From the NCBI GenBank assembly GCA_963779515.1, contig CAVZYN010000001.1, positions 124,001 to 188,000 of the forward strand: a stretch of 64,000 nucleotides of DNA. Direction: 5' to 3'. This stretch comes from CAVZYN01 sp963779515 (GTDB taxonomy: Bacteria > Pseudomonadota > Alphaproteobacteria > Rhizobiales > Hyphomicrobiaceae). A program made the translations under genes and the position numbers. Each line of letters starts with the position of its first letter. Position 1 is the first letter of the stretch. The notes under the pieces were generated by a model. The model saw only the letters and a list, made by a program, of their open reading frames with translations, was not told where the DNA came from and did no database searches. Positions 43,855-53,634 of the stretch are shown here, in pieces.

Positions 43855-43942
43855 ACGGGTTTCGAACCGGTCTGGACATCAGATTTCGGCGCCGCCGACT
43901 GGAGGTTCGTCCTCTTCGAAACATCGACCTTGGAGACAGAGC

Positions 43943-44266
43943 ATGGCTGCAGAAATCGACCACAAAGGTGACGTCAAGAAATATGCCCCCACCGCGACCG
44001 ATGCGGCGATCGACAAGATCATCAAGCATCTCGGCATTGCGATGAAAAACAGGGATACGCAGATGGTCGCGTGTTCGAGCAAGGATGAGCTCGATCGCGT
44101 GCGTGAAAGCTGGTGCAAGAAGAAGCTAAAGCTCGCCAATCCCGACGCCGACCTCGACAAGGCGATCAAAGGCATTTGCGACCAGATGAAGGGCGACAAA
44201 AACAAGTCGCGCATCGCCTTCTATTACCTGCTGGCAGATAAATTCGGCAAAGTCGCCTCGCTCTGA
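43943..44266 (+). CDS. DUF2853-family small protein
   Basis: 107 aa from the ATG at 43943 with a GGAGACA site upstream. Most of the protein is one conserved block: HKGDVKKYAPTATDAAIDKI at the start and NKSRIAFYYLLADKFGKV at the end. The family is widespread and uncharacterised. A strong intrinsic terminator follows. Confidence 0.9.
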   Translation: MAAEIDHKGDVKKYAPTATDAAIDKIIKHLGIAMKNRDTQMVACSSKDELDRVRESWCKKKLKLANPDADLDKAIKGICDQMKGDKNKSRIAFYYLLADKFGKVASL

Positions 44267-44291
44267 GCGACGCCTCTTCGTCTGATGCATA

Positions 44292-44334
44292 GCCGAAGCC
44301 TCGGGGCCGCATGCCTCGGGGCTTCGGCAATTTT
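44292..44334 (+). terminator. Intrinsic terminator after the DUF2853 gene
   Basis: A long hairpin (arms starting GCCGAAGC at 44292 and ending GCTTCGGC at 44328, about 16 bp with two G-T pairs and a five-base loop) is followed by AATTTTG. It separates the DUF2853 gene from the indolepyruvate oxidoreductase gene. Confidence 0.85.
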
Positions 44335-44529
44335 GTGTCGGGCGTTGGTCGAACCGCGAAACAGTCGCGTGGAAACATCGCCTCCGGCATGCGGCTGCGA
44401 TCTTCGCTTGCAGCGCCCCTGCAAAGCCCTACATGACGAGACGGCAAACGCGAGAGCGCCGAATTGCGCTCAGTCACAAACCATGTCAGCATTTCTGACC
44501 TAACCGCTCGAATCCGCGCGAGGACCTTA

Positions 44530-44559
44530 ATGCCCCAGACCTCGATGCCCCAGACCTCG
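44530..44559 (+). repeat. Two tandem 15-bp repeats at the oxidoreductase start
   Basis: ATGCCCCAGACCTCG occurs twice in tandem (44530-44544, 44545-44559) and is followed at once by the ATG at 44560. Each copy begins with an in-frame ATG, so there are three possible starts separated by 15 bases. Confidence 0.85.
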
Positions 44560-47500
44560 ATGTCAAAGACGACGGTCAGCCTCAACGACAAGTTCGATCT
44601 CGGCGTCACGCACCAGCTTCTGACCGGGACGCAAGCCGTCGTCCGTCTGATGCTGATGCAGCGTGCCCGCGACGTGGCCGCGGGCGTCAACACCGCAGGC
44701 TACGTCACCGGCTACCGCGGCTCTCCCATCGCCGGCCTCGAAGGCGCCTTCCAGCGTGTCGGCCCACTGATGGAAAAGAACCACATCGTGTTCCAGCCGG
44801 GTCTCAACGAAGACCTCGCCGCAACTGCGTTGTGGGGCGCGCAACAGGCAGAGCTGCGCGGTGACGGCAAATACGATGGCGTCTTCGGCATTTGGTACGG
44901 CAAAGGCCCCGGCGTCGACCGGACTGGTGACGTGTTTCGCCACGCCAATCATGCCGGTACCTCGAAGCTCGGCGGCGTGCTCGCGCTCTTGGGCGACGAC
45001 CACACCTGCGAAAGCTCGACCTCGGCGCACCAATCTGAGTTCGCCATGGTCGATGCGATGATCCCGGTCATCAATCCGGCCGGCGTGCAGGAAATTCTCG
45101 ATTACGGAATATTGGGGTTCGGCCTGTCGCGCTATGCCGGCGTTTGGGTCGGCCTCAAGTGCGTCAAGGACAACATCGAGAGCACGGCGACGGCCGACGG
45201 GCGCATCGATCGCGTCGCGATCAAGACGCCGGACGACTATGTGATGCCGCCTGGCGGCCTCAATATTCGCGTGTTGGATCAGGCGCTCGACAAGGAAGCG
45301 CGCTTGCACGATCACAAACGCGCGGCGATCCTCGCCTTCGCGCGCGCCAACAAATTTGATCGCCTCGTCACGTCCGGCGGTGCGGCGCCCAAGATCGGCA
45401 TCATCAGTTGCGGCAAGAGTTATCTCGACGTCCGCCAGGCGATGGACGAACTGGGCATCGACGAAGTGGCCGCCAACCAACTCGGCATCCGTCTCTACAA
45501 GGTTGGGATGACGTGGCCGCTGGAACCGCAGGGCATTGCAAAATTTGCCGAAGGTCTCGATCTCATCCTCGTCATCGAAGAAAAGCGCTCGCTGGTCGAG
45601 ACGCAGGTCAAAGAGCAGCTCTTTGATACGCCGAACCGCCCGCGCGTCCTCGGCAAGAAGGACGAAAACAATCAGTGGCTGTTCCCGGCGAAGGGCGCGC
45701 TCGATCCGACCGACATCGCCATCAAGCTCGGCGAGCGTCTGATCCGCTTCGGCGCCGGTGAAGAAATCAAAACCAAAGTATCGGAACTGAAGGCGCTGAA
45801 GGGCAATGCGCCGGAGACACGGGAAGCGGCGACTCGGTTGCCATACTTCTGCCCGGGCTGCCCGCACAATTCGTCGACCGTCGTGCCCGAAGGCGCACGC
45901 GCCTACGCCGGTATCGGCTGCCACTACATGGCGCAGTGGATGGACCGCGCCACCGAAGGCTTCACGCAGATGGGCGGCGAAGGCGCCAACTGGATCGGCG
46001 AAGCGCCGTTTTCGAAACGTCGCCACGTCTTCCAGAACCTCGGCGACGGCACGTATCTGCACTCGGGCTCGCTGGCTGTTCGCGCCGCCGTCGCCTCCGG
46101 CGTCAACATCACGATCAAGATTCTCTACAACGATGCCGTCGCCATGACGGGCGGCCAGAAACTCGATGGCGGCGCGACGCCCGCGATGATGGTCGATCAG
46201 GTGCTGGCCGAGGGCGTCAAGGAGGTCGCGGTCGTCACCGACGAGCCCGAGAAGTACGCCGCCGGCACCTTCCCACCGACCGTCAAGGTGCATCATCGCC
46301 GCGACTTGCAGTCCGTACAGAAAGCGCTGTCGGAGCGAGATGGCGTCACCGTGCTGGTCTACGATCAGACCTGTGCCGCCGAAAAACGCCGCCGCCGCAA
46401 GCGCGGTCTGTTTCCCGATCCCGATAAGCGCGCCTTCATCAATCCCGCTGTCTGTGAAGGCTGCGGCGATTGCTCCAAAAAGTCGAACTGCGTCGCCGTC
46501 GTGCCGCACGAAACCGAACTCGGCACCAAGCGCGAGATCGACCAGTCCGCGTGCAACAAGGACTTCTCCTGCATCAATGGATTTTGTCCGAGCTTCGTGA
46601 CGGTCCATGGCGCCAAATTGCGCAAATCGAAAACCGCGATGAAGGCCGACGCGGCGACAGCGTCGCTGCTGGAAGGATTGCCTGCGCCGAAGCTGCCCAA
46701 GTTGAATGGCCCCTACACCGTCCTGGTGACGGGCGTCGGCGGCACCGGCGTCGTCACCATTTCGGCGGTGCTCGGCCAAGCCGCCCACATCGCCGGGCTC
46801 GGCTTTGGCGCGATCGACATGACAGGGCTTGCGCAGAAGGGTGGCGCGGTCGCCTGCCATATGCGGATCGCCAAGTCGCCCGAGGAGATCCACGCCATCC
46901 GGGCCGGTGTCGCCAGCGCCGATCTTCTCCTTGGTTGCGATCTCGTCGTGACGGCCTCGAACAAGGTGCTGGAGACGATCCGCCCTGACCACACGGCGGT
47001 GATCTACTCCGACTATGAGATGTCGGTCGCCGACTTCGTCAAGAATCCGAACGCGAAAGTGCCGGGCCCCGCTTTGCGCCGCGCCATCGAGGAGCGCGCC
47101 CGCCGTGCGCCGATCTCGCATCTCGACGCGCATACCTATGCCGTGCGCCTGTTCGGCGACTCGATCGCCTCCAATATGTTCATGCTGGGGTATGCCTATC
47201 AGCTCGGGCACGTGCCGGTGCCGGATGACGCGATCCTGCAAGCGATTGAGCTCAACGGCGCAGCGGTCGCCATGAATCAGCAGGCATTCCGCTTCGGGCG
47301 CCTTGCCGCCCACAATCGTGCGGCCCTCGACAAGCTCGCCACACCCACCGAGGTGACGCCGATCAAGCCGCAAACGTTGGACGATGTGATCGCCTATCGG
47401 TCGACTATCCTGACGGCCTACCAGGATGGCGAACTTGCCAAGCGCTATGCGGCTAAGATCGCGTGGATCAAAGGCGTCGAGGGCGAGAAGGCAGCCGGGC

Positions 47501-48039
47501 GTTCCGGCCTCGCCGATGCCGTCGCGCGCGGTTATTTCAAGCTGCTCGCCTACAAGGACGAGTATGAAGTCGCGCGCCTGTTCTCTTCGCCCGCGTTCGA
47601 GAAGGCGCTCGACGAGCAGTTCGAGCAGCGCGGGTCGCTCGAGTTCCATCTCGCGCCGCCTTTGCTCGCGAGAAAGGACAAAGTCACCGGCGAGCCGCGC
47701 AAGATGACGTTTGGCCGGTGGATGCTGCCGGCGTTCCGGATGCTGGCCAAGGGCAAGCGGTTCCGTGGCACCGCGCTCGATCCGTTCGGATACACGGCCG
47801 AGCGGCGCATGGAGCGCCAAGCGATTGCCGATTATGAATCACTGCTCGACGAGATTGCCCGACGCTTGACGCCGGAAACGCATCGGACGGCGATGAAACT
47901 CGCCGAGCTGCCGCTGGATGTGAAAGGCTTCGGCCACGTCAAGCATCGCAATTGGCAGATCGCGAAGCAGCGCGAGACGGCCTTGTTGAAAGAGCTCGGG
48001 GGGCCAACGCCGGCACCCGCGCTGCGAGCGGCGGAGTAA
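44560..48039 (+). CDS. Indolepyruvate ferredoxin oxidoreductase, fused alpha-beta subunits
   Basis: 1159 aa from the ATG at 44560. The N-terminal part (NTAGYVTGYRGSPIAGLEGA) and a TPP-binding domain (LGDGTYLHSGSLAVRAA) are followed by Fe-S clusters: CPGCPHNSS and CEGCGDCSKKSNCVAVVP. The C-terminal beta-like part has VTGVGGTGVVTISAVLGQA. It decarboxylates aryl- or indolepyruvate to the acyl-CoA, reducing ferredoxin, in amino-acid breakdown. The single-chain fused form is common in Proteobacteria. The nitronate monooxygenase gene follows eight bases on. Confidence 0.93.
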   Translation: MSKTTVSLNDKFDLGVTHQLLTGTQAVVRLMLMQRARDVAAGVNTAGYVTGYRGSPIAGLEGAFQRVGPLMEKNHIVFQPGLNEDLAATALWGAQQAELRGDGKYDGVFGIWYGKGPGVDRTGDVFRHANHAGTSKLGGVLALLGDDHTCESSTSAHQSEFAMVDAMIPVINPAGVQEILDYGILGFGLSRYAGVWVGLKCVKDNIESTATADGRIDRVAIKTPDDYVMPPGGLNIRVLDQALDKEARLHDHKRAAILAFARANKFDRLVTSGGAAPKIGIISCGKSYLDVRQAMDELGIDEVAANQLGIRLYKVGMTWPLEPQGIAKFAEGLDLILVIEEKRSLVETQVKEQLFDTPNRPRVLGKKDENNQWLFPAKGALDPTDIAIKLGERLIRFGAGEEIKTKVSELKALKGNAPETREAATRLPYFCPGCPHNSSTVVPEGARAYAGIGCHYMAQWMDRATEGFTQMGGEGANWIGEAPFSKRRHVFQNLGDGTYLHSGSLAVRAAVASGVNITIKILYNDAVAMTGGQKLDGGATPAMMVDQVLAEGVKEVAVVTDEPEKYAAGTFPPTVKVHHRRDLQSVQKALSERDGVTVLVYDQTCAAEKRRRRKRGLFPDPDKRAFINPAVCEGCGDCSKKSNCVAVVPHETELGTKREIDQSACNKDFSCINGFCPSFVTVHGAKLRKSKTAMKADAATASLLEGLPAPKLPKLNGPYTVLVTGVGGTGVVTISAVLGQAAHIAGLGFGAIDMTGLAQKGGAVACHMRIAKSPEEIHAIRAGVASADLLLGCDLVVTASNKVLETIRPDHTAVIYSDYEMSVADFVKNPNAKVPGPALRRAIEERARRAPISHLDAHTYAVRLFGDSIASNMFMLGYAYQLGHVPVPDDAILQAIELNGAAVAMNQQAFRFGRLAAHNRAALDKLATPTEVTPIKPQTLDDVIAYRSTILTAYQDGELAKRYAAKIAWIKGVEGEKAAGRSGLADAVARGYFKLLAYKDEYEVARLFSSPAFEKALDEQFEQRGSLEFHLAPPLLARKDKVTGEPRKMTFGRWMLPAFRMLAKGKRFRGTALDPFGYTAERRMERQAIADYESLLDEIARRLTPETHRTAMKLAELPLDVKGFGHVKHRNWQIAKQRETALLKELGGPTPAPALRAAE

Positions 48040-48047
48040 CGGCGCTG

Positions 48048-49016
48048 ATGACATCGAAACCTATGACCGCCGCCGAGCTGAAGCGGCGCCTGCGCATTCC
48101 CGTCATCGGCGCGCCACAGTTCATCGTCTCGGGACCAAAGCTCGTCATCGCGCAATGTACGGCTGGAATTGTCGGAGCGTTCCCGGCGCTCAATGCGCGC
48201 CCGAAGGAGCAGCTTGACGAGTGGCTGTACGAAATCAAGGAAGCGCTCGCCGCCTGGGACACGAAACATCCAGATCGCCCGTCAGCGCCGTTCGCCGTCA
48301 ACCAGATCGTGCATCGCTCGAACGATCGCCTGGAGCACGACGTCGAAGTCTGCCTGAAGCACAAGGTGCCGCTCGCGATCACCTCACTCGGCGCGCGCGA
48401 GGACGTCTACAAGGCCTTCGCGGCGGCGGGCACGCTCGTGCTGCACGACATCATCAACGTGACGTTCGCGCGCAAGGCGATTGAAAAGGGTGCAGGCGGC
48501 TTGGTGGCTGTTTGCGCCGGCGCCGGCGGGCACGCGGGCCGGCTCTCGCCCTTCGCACTAGTCCAGGAAATCCGCGACTTCTACGACGGCCCAATCGCGC
48601 TTTCGGGCGCCATCGCCAACGGCCGCGCGGTATTGGCCGCGGAGGCAATGGGCGCCGACTTCGGCTACATCGGCTCAATGTTCATTGCCGCGGAAGAAGC
48701 CAACGCGGTGGACAGCTATAAGGCCGATATCGTCGCGGGTTATGCCGACGATATCGTCTACACGAATTTGTTCACGGGCGTGCACGGCAACTACTTGAAA
48801 TCATCGGTCGTGCGCGCGGGGCTCGATCCCGAGAAGCTCCCCGTGAGCGATCCCTCGGCCATGAATTTCGGATCCAACCGGCCCGCCAAAGCCTGGAAAG
48901 ACATCTGGGGCTCAGGCCAGGGCATCGGCGCCGTCACGCGGATCGAGCCCACGGCCGCCATGGTCGATCGCCTCGCCGCGGAGTACGCCGAGGCTCGGGC
49001 GCGTCTCACTGGCTGA
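48048..49016 (+). CDS. Nitronate monooxygenase (2-nitropropane dioxygenase) family protein
   Basis: 322 aa. It starts MTSKPMTAAELKRRLRIPVIGAP, then FIVSGPKLVIAQCTAGIVGAFPA, and has GAGGHAGRLSPFALVQEI and GAIANGRAVLAAEAMGADF, the FMN-binding TIM-barrel features of the family. It oxidises nitronates (propionate-3-nitronate type) to the keto acid and nitrite. It is close to the indolepyruvate oxidoreductase gene and probably co-transcribed with it. Confidence 0.88.
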   Translation: MTSKPMTAAELKRRLRIPVIGAPQFIVSGPKLVIAQCTAGIVGAFPALNARPKEQLDEWLYEIKEALAAWDTKHPDRPSAPFAVNQIVHRSNDRLEHDVEVCLKHKVPLAITSLGAREDVYKAFAAAGTLVLHDIINVTFARKAIEKGAGGLVAVCAGAGGHAGRLSPFALVQEIRDFYDGPIALSGAIANGRAVLAAEAMGADFGYIGSMFIAAEEANAVDSYKADIVAGYADDIVYTNLFTGVHGNYLKSSVVRAGLDPEKLPVSDPSAMNFGSNRPAKAWKDIWGSGQGIGAVTRIEPTAAMVDRLAAEYAEARARLTG

Positions 49017-49064
49017 CGCCCAACCGCTGCGCCAACACCCGTGCAAGGACCGCTTAGGTGTTGA

Positions 49065-50447
49065 TCAATCGAGCAGCCCGGTGGCGCGCGGCAGCCACAG
49101 CACGATCCCTGGGAAATAGATGCACAGCAGCAGTCCGAGGATCTGCATCGCAACGAACGGATACATGCCTTTGTAGACGTCGCTCATGGTGATGCCCGGC
49201 GGCACCGTGCCCTTGAGATAGAACAGTGTCGCCCCGAAAGGTGGCGTCATGAACGAGGTCTGCAGATTGACCGCGACGAGCGTGCCGAACCAGGGCATCA
49301 AATAGGCCGAGCTTCCGAGGTGGTCGCTGAAGTCATGCTTCATGAGGATCGGTCCGAAGATCGGCAACACGATCAAGCAGATCTCGATCCACTCGAACGG
49401 GAAGCCGAGCAGGAAGACCAGGACCATCAGGAAGGCCAGCACTTCCCACTTGCTGTCGATGCCGAACTTGGCCAGCATCTGCACCATCAGGTCATCGCCG
49501 CCGAGCGTGCGGAACACGTAGGAAAAGCACGTCGCACCGAAGAAAATCAGGAACACCATCGCATTGGCGCGGCACGCCGAGCGGATCGAATCGTTGACCA
49601 TGGACAGGTTGAACCGGCCATTCAACGCAGCGATGATAAACGAGCCGAGCACGCCGACGCCCGCGCTCTCCGTCGCGGTTGCCCAGCCGGCAAAGATGGA
49701 GCCGAGCACGATGATCATGAGGAAGGTCATCGGGAACAGCCCCTTCCACATCGTGCGCCAGAACTCGGCGCGCGACTGCGGCCCGAATTCTGGCGGCAAT
49801 TTAGGCGCGACCGCTGGCCGCAACATCGCAAGAGTTATGATGTAGATCAGGTAGAGGCCTGACAGCAGCAGGCCCGGCATCGTCGCCGCCGCGAACAAGG
49901 CGCCCGCGGACGTGTTCAGCATCTCGGCCATGACGACCAGCATGATCGCCGGCGGGATGAGAATGCCGAGCGTTCCGGCCGAGGCAACCGTCCCGATCGC
50001 GAGATGCTTGTTGTAGCCCGCCTCCAACATCTGCGGCAGCGCGATGAGCGACAGCAGCACCACGGCGGCGCCAACAACGCCAATGGGCGCCGCCAGGATC
50101 GTGCCCATCACCATCACCGCGACGGCGAGGCCTCCCGGAACCCGCTTCAACAGGATCTCGGTTGCCGAGAGCATGTCTTTCGCAGACCCGGAGCGCTCCA
50201 AAATCGATCCCATGAAAATGAACATCGGGATCGATACGAGAACTGGATCAACAGCCACGCCGCCCCACATGCGCAGGATGACGTTGGACATGCTTGGCAG
50301 CGGGAAGACGCCGAGCATCCAGCCGATGAGGCCGAACACGAAGCCGGAGCCACCCATGACGAACGCGACCGGATAGCCGCAGAAGATGACGAAGAACATC
50401 ACCACGAACATGATCAGTGCGAGGTTGTCGGCAATGAGATCCAGCAT
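49065..50447 (-). CDS. dctM: TRAP transporter large permease (DctM)
   Basis: 460 aa from the ATG at 50447. It is hydrophobic with about a dozen segments; FVIFCGYPVAFVMGGSG near the start, and APIGVVGAAVVLLSLIALPQM and LGILIPPAIMLVVMAEM in the middle are DctM features. It moves the solute bound by DctP using a Na+ gradient. It is eight bases after dctQ and the last gene of the operon. Confidence 0.93.
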   Translation of the reverse strand: MLDLIADNLALIMFVVMFFVIFCGYPVAFVMGGSGFVFGLIGWMLGVFPLPSMSNVILRMWGGVAVDPVLVSIPMFIFMGSILERSGSAKDMLSATEILLKRVPGGLAVAVMVMGTILAAPIGVVGAAVVLLSLIALPQMLEAGYNKHLAIGTVASAGTLGILIPPAIMLVVMAEMLNTSAGALFAAATMPGLLLSGLYLIYIITLAMLRPAVAPKLPPEFGPQSRAEFWRTMWKGLFPMTFLMIIVLGSIFAGWATATESAGVGVLGSFIIAALNGRFNLSMVNDSIRSACRANAMVFLIFFGATCFSYVFRTLGGDDLMVQMLAKFGIDSKWEVLAFLMVLVFLLGFPFEWIEICLIVLPIFGPILMKHDFSDHLGSSAYLMPWFGTLVAVNLQTSFMTPPFGATLFYLKGTVPPGITMSDVYKGMYPFVAMQILGLLLCIYFPGIVLWLPRATGLLD

Positions 50448-50455
50448 GTATGTCC

Positions 50456-51109
50456 TCAGACCTCGAGCTCGGAATGGCCAATTTGCAGTCCGGTCTCGTC
50501 CTGTCCTTTTCGCTTGAACAGCACGACACACAACCGCAGCAGAACGCTCAGTACGCCAAGAAAAACCAGCCAGATGCCGGCGTAGAATACGGCCTTGATC
50601 GCCCAGCGGAATGGAAGCCCGGTCACGTTCTCCGAGCCTTCACCCTGCATGTAGGAGGTGACGACGAAGGGCCAGCCGTGGTGCAGCATGGTGATCAGGA
50701 ATGGCAGGGCGAACAGAACAATGCCCAAGAACTCGATCCAGGCCTTGGAACGAAAGCCCAGCGTTTCAGTGTAACTGTCGACGCGAGGATGGGCGTTGAT
50801 CGTATAATTGTATCCCATCCACATCGAGAAAATTGTCGCGTGAAGGTGCCACTCCAGCTCCTGGAACTGCGTCAATGCGATCGGCAGCTGAAGTTTGCGG
50901 AACGTGATGTCCATGCACGTGACGAACATCAGCACGATCAAAAGCCAGCCGGACGTGAAGGCCACCACTTCAAGAAATTTCTTCACGCCGTCAGCGAGGC
51001 GGATAAAACCGACCATCGTTGCCAGCGCAAAAAAGGCCAGCAGGAAGACCAGAAAGAACAGGCCGCGGCCGAAAATAAAGAAATCGATTGTCTGCAGCAG
51101 CGTCTGCAT
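50456..51109 (-). CDS. dctQ: TRAP transporter small permease (DctQ)
   Basis: 217 aa from the ATG at 51109. It is a larger DctQ than usual, with about four segments, e.g. FFLVFLLAFFALATMVGFI near residues 18-36. It carries the conserved EWHLHATIFSMWMGYNY region and the end AGIWLVFLGVLSVLLRLCV. It stabilises DctM. It lies between the dctP genes and dctM. Confidence 0.88.
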   Translation of the reverse strand: MQTLLQTIDFFIFGRGLFFLVFLLAFFALATMVGFIRLADGVKKFLEVVAFTSGWLLIVLMFVTCMDITFRKLQLPIALTQFQELEWHLHATIFSMWMGYNYTINAHPRVDSYTETLGFRSKAWIEFLGIVLFALPFLITMLHHGWPFVVTSYMQGEGSENVTGLPFRWAIKAVFYAGIWLVFLGVLSVLLRLCVVLFKRKGQDETGLQIGHSELEV

Positions 51110-51195
51110 CAGTCCCCCGATCTTCACCCCCGGATCAAAGCGGCACCGGGCGGGGCGGCCCGGTGCCGTTTAGTTGGGCGTGGCGACGTCGCCAG

Positions 51196-52248
51196 TTACT
51201 CTTTCACTTGCACCAGATCGTTCCAGATCTTGTAGTCCTTGCGGTAGGCCTCGAGCGAGGCCCAGGCTTTTGCGAACTCTGGGCTCTTCGCCTTCTGCTC
51301 CTCGACGACTTCGCCCCAGGCCTTGCGCATCGCGCCCATGATCTGCGGCGACCAGGTGTGGATCGTGACGCCTTTCGACTGAAATTCCTTGATCGCGGGC
51401 ACTTGCTTCGATTCGCCTTCGGCCAGCATCTGGATCATCGTCATCTCGCAGGCCGCGTTGACGGCTTCCTTCTGGGTATCGGAGAACTCCGCCCATTTGG
51501 TCTTGTTGATCATGAGATGGGTGAAGCTCGAGAGCTGGTGCCAGCCAGGAAAGTAATAGTGCTTGGCGACCTGATGCAGGCCCATCGAGATATCGAGAGC
51601 GGGTGCTGAAAACTCCGTCGCGTCGATGGTGCCGAGCTGCAAGGCCTGGAAGATTTCGCCGGCCTGCAGGATCTGCGTCTGCACGCCGAGCTTTTGCATG
51701 ACGTTGGCGCCGAGCCCGAAGAAGCGCATCTTGAGGCCCTTCAGGTCGTCGACGGTTTTGATTTCCTTGCGGAACCAGCCCGAAGCCTCTGGCGGTACGA
51801 TCCCGCAATTCATGGTGTGGAAGCCGCTCTTTGCCGAGATTTCATCGAGCAGTTTCTGTCCGCCACCGTAGCGGTACCAGCCGAGATACTCGCTGACGCC
51901 AGGTCCGAACGGCACCGTGGCGTAGAGAGCAAGCGCGATGTCCTTGCCGGTGAAGAACCCGGTCGATGTCCATGCCGAGTCGAGCGATCCCGAGGAGATG
52001 GCGTCAAAGTATTGTCCTGCAGGAACCAGCGCGCCAGGCTCGAAAAATTTGATGTCGATGCTGCCGCCCGAGAGCTTCCTGATCTTGTCGGCGGTGTAGA
52101 GCTGCGCTGACCCGATGATGGCGAGCGAGGACGGATAGGCGCCCGCCATGTTCATCCGGACTTTTTTGTCCTGAGCGGAAGACGATGGCGATTGAGCCAA
52201 AGCGGTCGCGACGAAGAGTGCAACCGCGGAAATAACGCTACGACGCAT
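51196..52248 (-). CDS. TRAP transporter substrate-binding protein (DctP/TakP-like), copy 1
   Basis: 350 aa. Signal peptide MRRSVISAVALFVATALA. The mature protein has KFFEPGALVPAGQYFDAISS and WFRKEIKTVDDLKGLKMR, then GEIFQALQLGTIDATEFSAP with the ligand-contact region, and VAKHYYFPGWHQLSSF. This matches TakP-like TRAP receptors for 2-oxo acids or lactate; the ligand is not determinable. It is the second of two adjacent receptor genes upstream of dctQM. Confidence 0.9.
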   Translation of the reverse strand: MRRSVISAVALFVATALAQSPSSSAQDKKVRMNMAGAYPSSLAIIGSAQLYTADKIRKLSGGSIDIKFFEPGALVPAGQYFDAISSGSLDSAWTSTGFFTGKDIALALYATVPFGPGVSEYLGWYRYGGGQKLLDEISAKSGFHTMNCGIVPPEASGWFRKEIKTVDDLKGLKMRFFGLGANVMQKLGVQTQILQAGEIFQALQLGTIDATEFSAPALDISMGLHQVAKHYYFPGWHQLSSFTHLMINKTKWAEFSDTQKEAVNAACEMTMIQMLAEGESKQVPAIKEFQSKGVTIHTWSPQIMGAMRKAWGEVVEEQKAKSPEFAKAWASLEAYRKDYKIWNDLVQVKE

Positions 52249-52324
52249 GGAGTTTCTCCCGGAGATGATTGATCAGGCGAAAATTCAGAAAAACAGAAGG
52301 GGCCGGTTGGGCCCCCTCCGCGTT

Positions 52325-53374
52325 TTACTCTTTCAAATAGCCGTACTGTTTCCACACCGCGTATTCGCTTCGGAAGGCGCTGTAGCTGTCCCAGGCTTTT
52401 TTGAATTCAGGGCTCTTCTCAGCCTGCTCTTTGGCGACTTCTTCCCAATTTTTCCGGAACAATGCGAGCATGTCCTTGGACCAGTAGTGCAGCGTGACGC
52501 CCTTGGACTGGATCTCCTTGATCGCCTTGCCCTGCACGCTCTCGCCTTCGACGAACTGGCGATACATGGTCGAATCACAGGCGACCTCGATCTGGCCCTT
52601 CTGCGCATCGCTGAACTCGGCCCACTTATCCTTGGAAATATAGAGCGAGTTCATCGTCGACATCTGGTGCCAGCCGGGGAAGTAGTAGTGCTTGGCCACC
52701 TGATGGAAGCCGAGCGTCAAATCCATCACCGGCATCGAGAATTCGGTCGCGTCGATCGTGCCAAGCTGCAGCGCCTGGAAGATTTCACCCGCCTGCAGCA
52801 ACTGCGTTTGCACGCCGAGCTTCTGCATCACGTTGGCGCCGAGCCCGAAGAAGCGCATCTTCAAGCCCTTCAGATCGTCCGGCCCCTTGATCTCTTTGCG
52901 GAACCAGCCAGACGCTTCCGGCGCAATCAAACCGCACGGAATGGCAACGATATTGTACTTGGCATGCAGATCGTCATAGAGCTTGCGCCCGCCGCCATGC
53001 TGCATCCAGCCCATGTACTCACCGGCTTCGGGGCCGAACGGCACCGATGCGAACATCGCGAACGCGATATCCTTGCCGGTGAAGAAGCCCGAGACCGTCC
53101 AAGCGGAATCCAGCGATCCATTCGAGATCGCGTCGAAATACTGGCCGGCCGGGACGAGTGCACCAGGCTCGAAGAATTTGGTGTCGATCGATCCGCCCGA
53201 AATGCGCTTCAGGGTGTTGACAAGATAGTTCTGTGTCGGACCGAGGAGGCCCGTCGTCGATGGAAATGCTCCAGCGACATTCAAGCGAACCTTCTTGTCC
53301 TGCGCGATGGCGGCCGAGGCCGTCCATGTCAGTGCGGCAGCCGCCGTTGCGGCGGCCCATGATTTGAGACGCAT
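52325..53374 (-). CDS. TRAP transporter substrate-binding protein (DctP/TakP-like), copy 2
   Basis: 349 aa, close in sequence to the downstream copy: it shares KFFEPGALVPAGQYFDAIS, GWFRKEIK and GEIFQALQLGTIDATEFS, and differs in the central loop and in the end WKQYGYLKE. The signal peptide ends in ASAAIAQ. The two genes are 76 bases apart and on the same strand, so they arose by tandem duplication. They may bind different ligands for one DctQM. A hairpin with GCCGCC/GGCGGC arms lies about 50-70 bases upstream of its start (53421-53445). Confidence 0.9.
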   Translation of the reverse strand: MRLKSWAAATAAAALTWTASAAIAQDKKVRLNVAGAFPSTTGLLGPTQNYLVNTLKRISGGSIDTKFFEPGALVPAGQYFDAISNGSLDSAWTVSGFFTGKDIAFAMFASVPFGPEAGEYMGWMQHGGGRKLYDDLHAKYNIVAIPCGLIAPEASGWFRKEIKGPDDLKGLKMRFFGLGANVMQKLGVQTQLLQAGEIFQALQLGTIDATEFSMPVMDLTLGFHQVAKHYYFPGWHQMSTMNSLYISKDKWAEFSDAQKGQIEVACDSTMYRQFVEGESVQGKAIKEIQSKGVTLHYWSKDMLALFRKNWEEVAKEQAEKSPEFKKAWDSYSAFRSEYAVWKQYGYLKE

Positions 53375-53634
53375 AATCCCTCCAACTGTGTTTCCTCAAG
53401 CCGCAGGCGGCAATCACAGAGCCGCCCAAGGCATTCCTTGGCGGCCCACATCGCGGCGCAAGGCCGCGTCGTGTTGTTCTCACCCGGAATGTATACATCG
53501 TAGGACGGTGCGCCACGGAATGTCAAAAGCTAACGACGGGGCGCAGAAATAATGCAACCGACAAGTCGCTCCCAGCGTCAGTCGTGAGGGGACGATGATT
53601 TGCTTTGGTCACCCCGCGCAAGCCGGTGAGCGCG

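Noticed and set aside
44563..47820. A 1085-codon open frame on the minus strand opposite the indolepyruvate oxidoreductase gene
   Set aside because: It has Arg/His/Asp-rich composition without domain motifs and is fully antisense to a well-supported gene; long antisense frames are expected in high-GC DNA.
53421..53445. Hairpin upstream of the second TRAP binding-protein gene as a riboswitch
   Set aside because: It is a single imperfect stem without the conserved loops of a known class; it is noted only with the gene.
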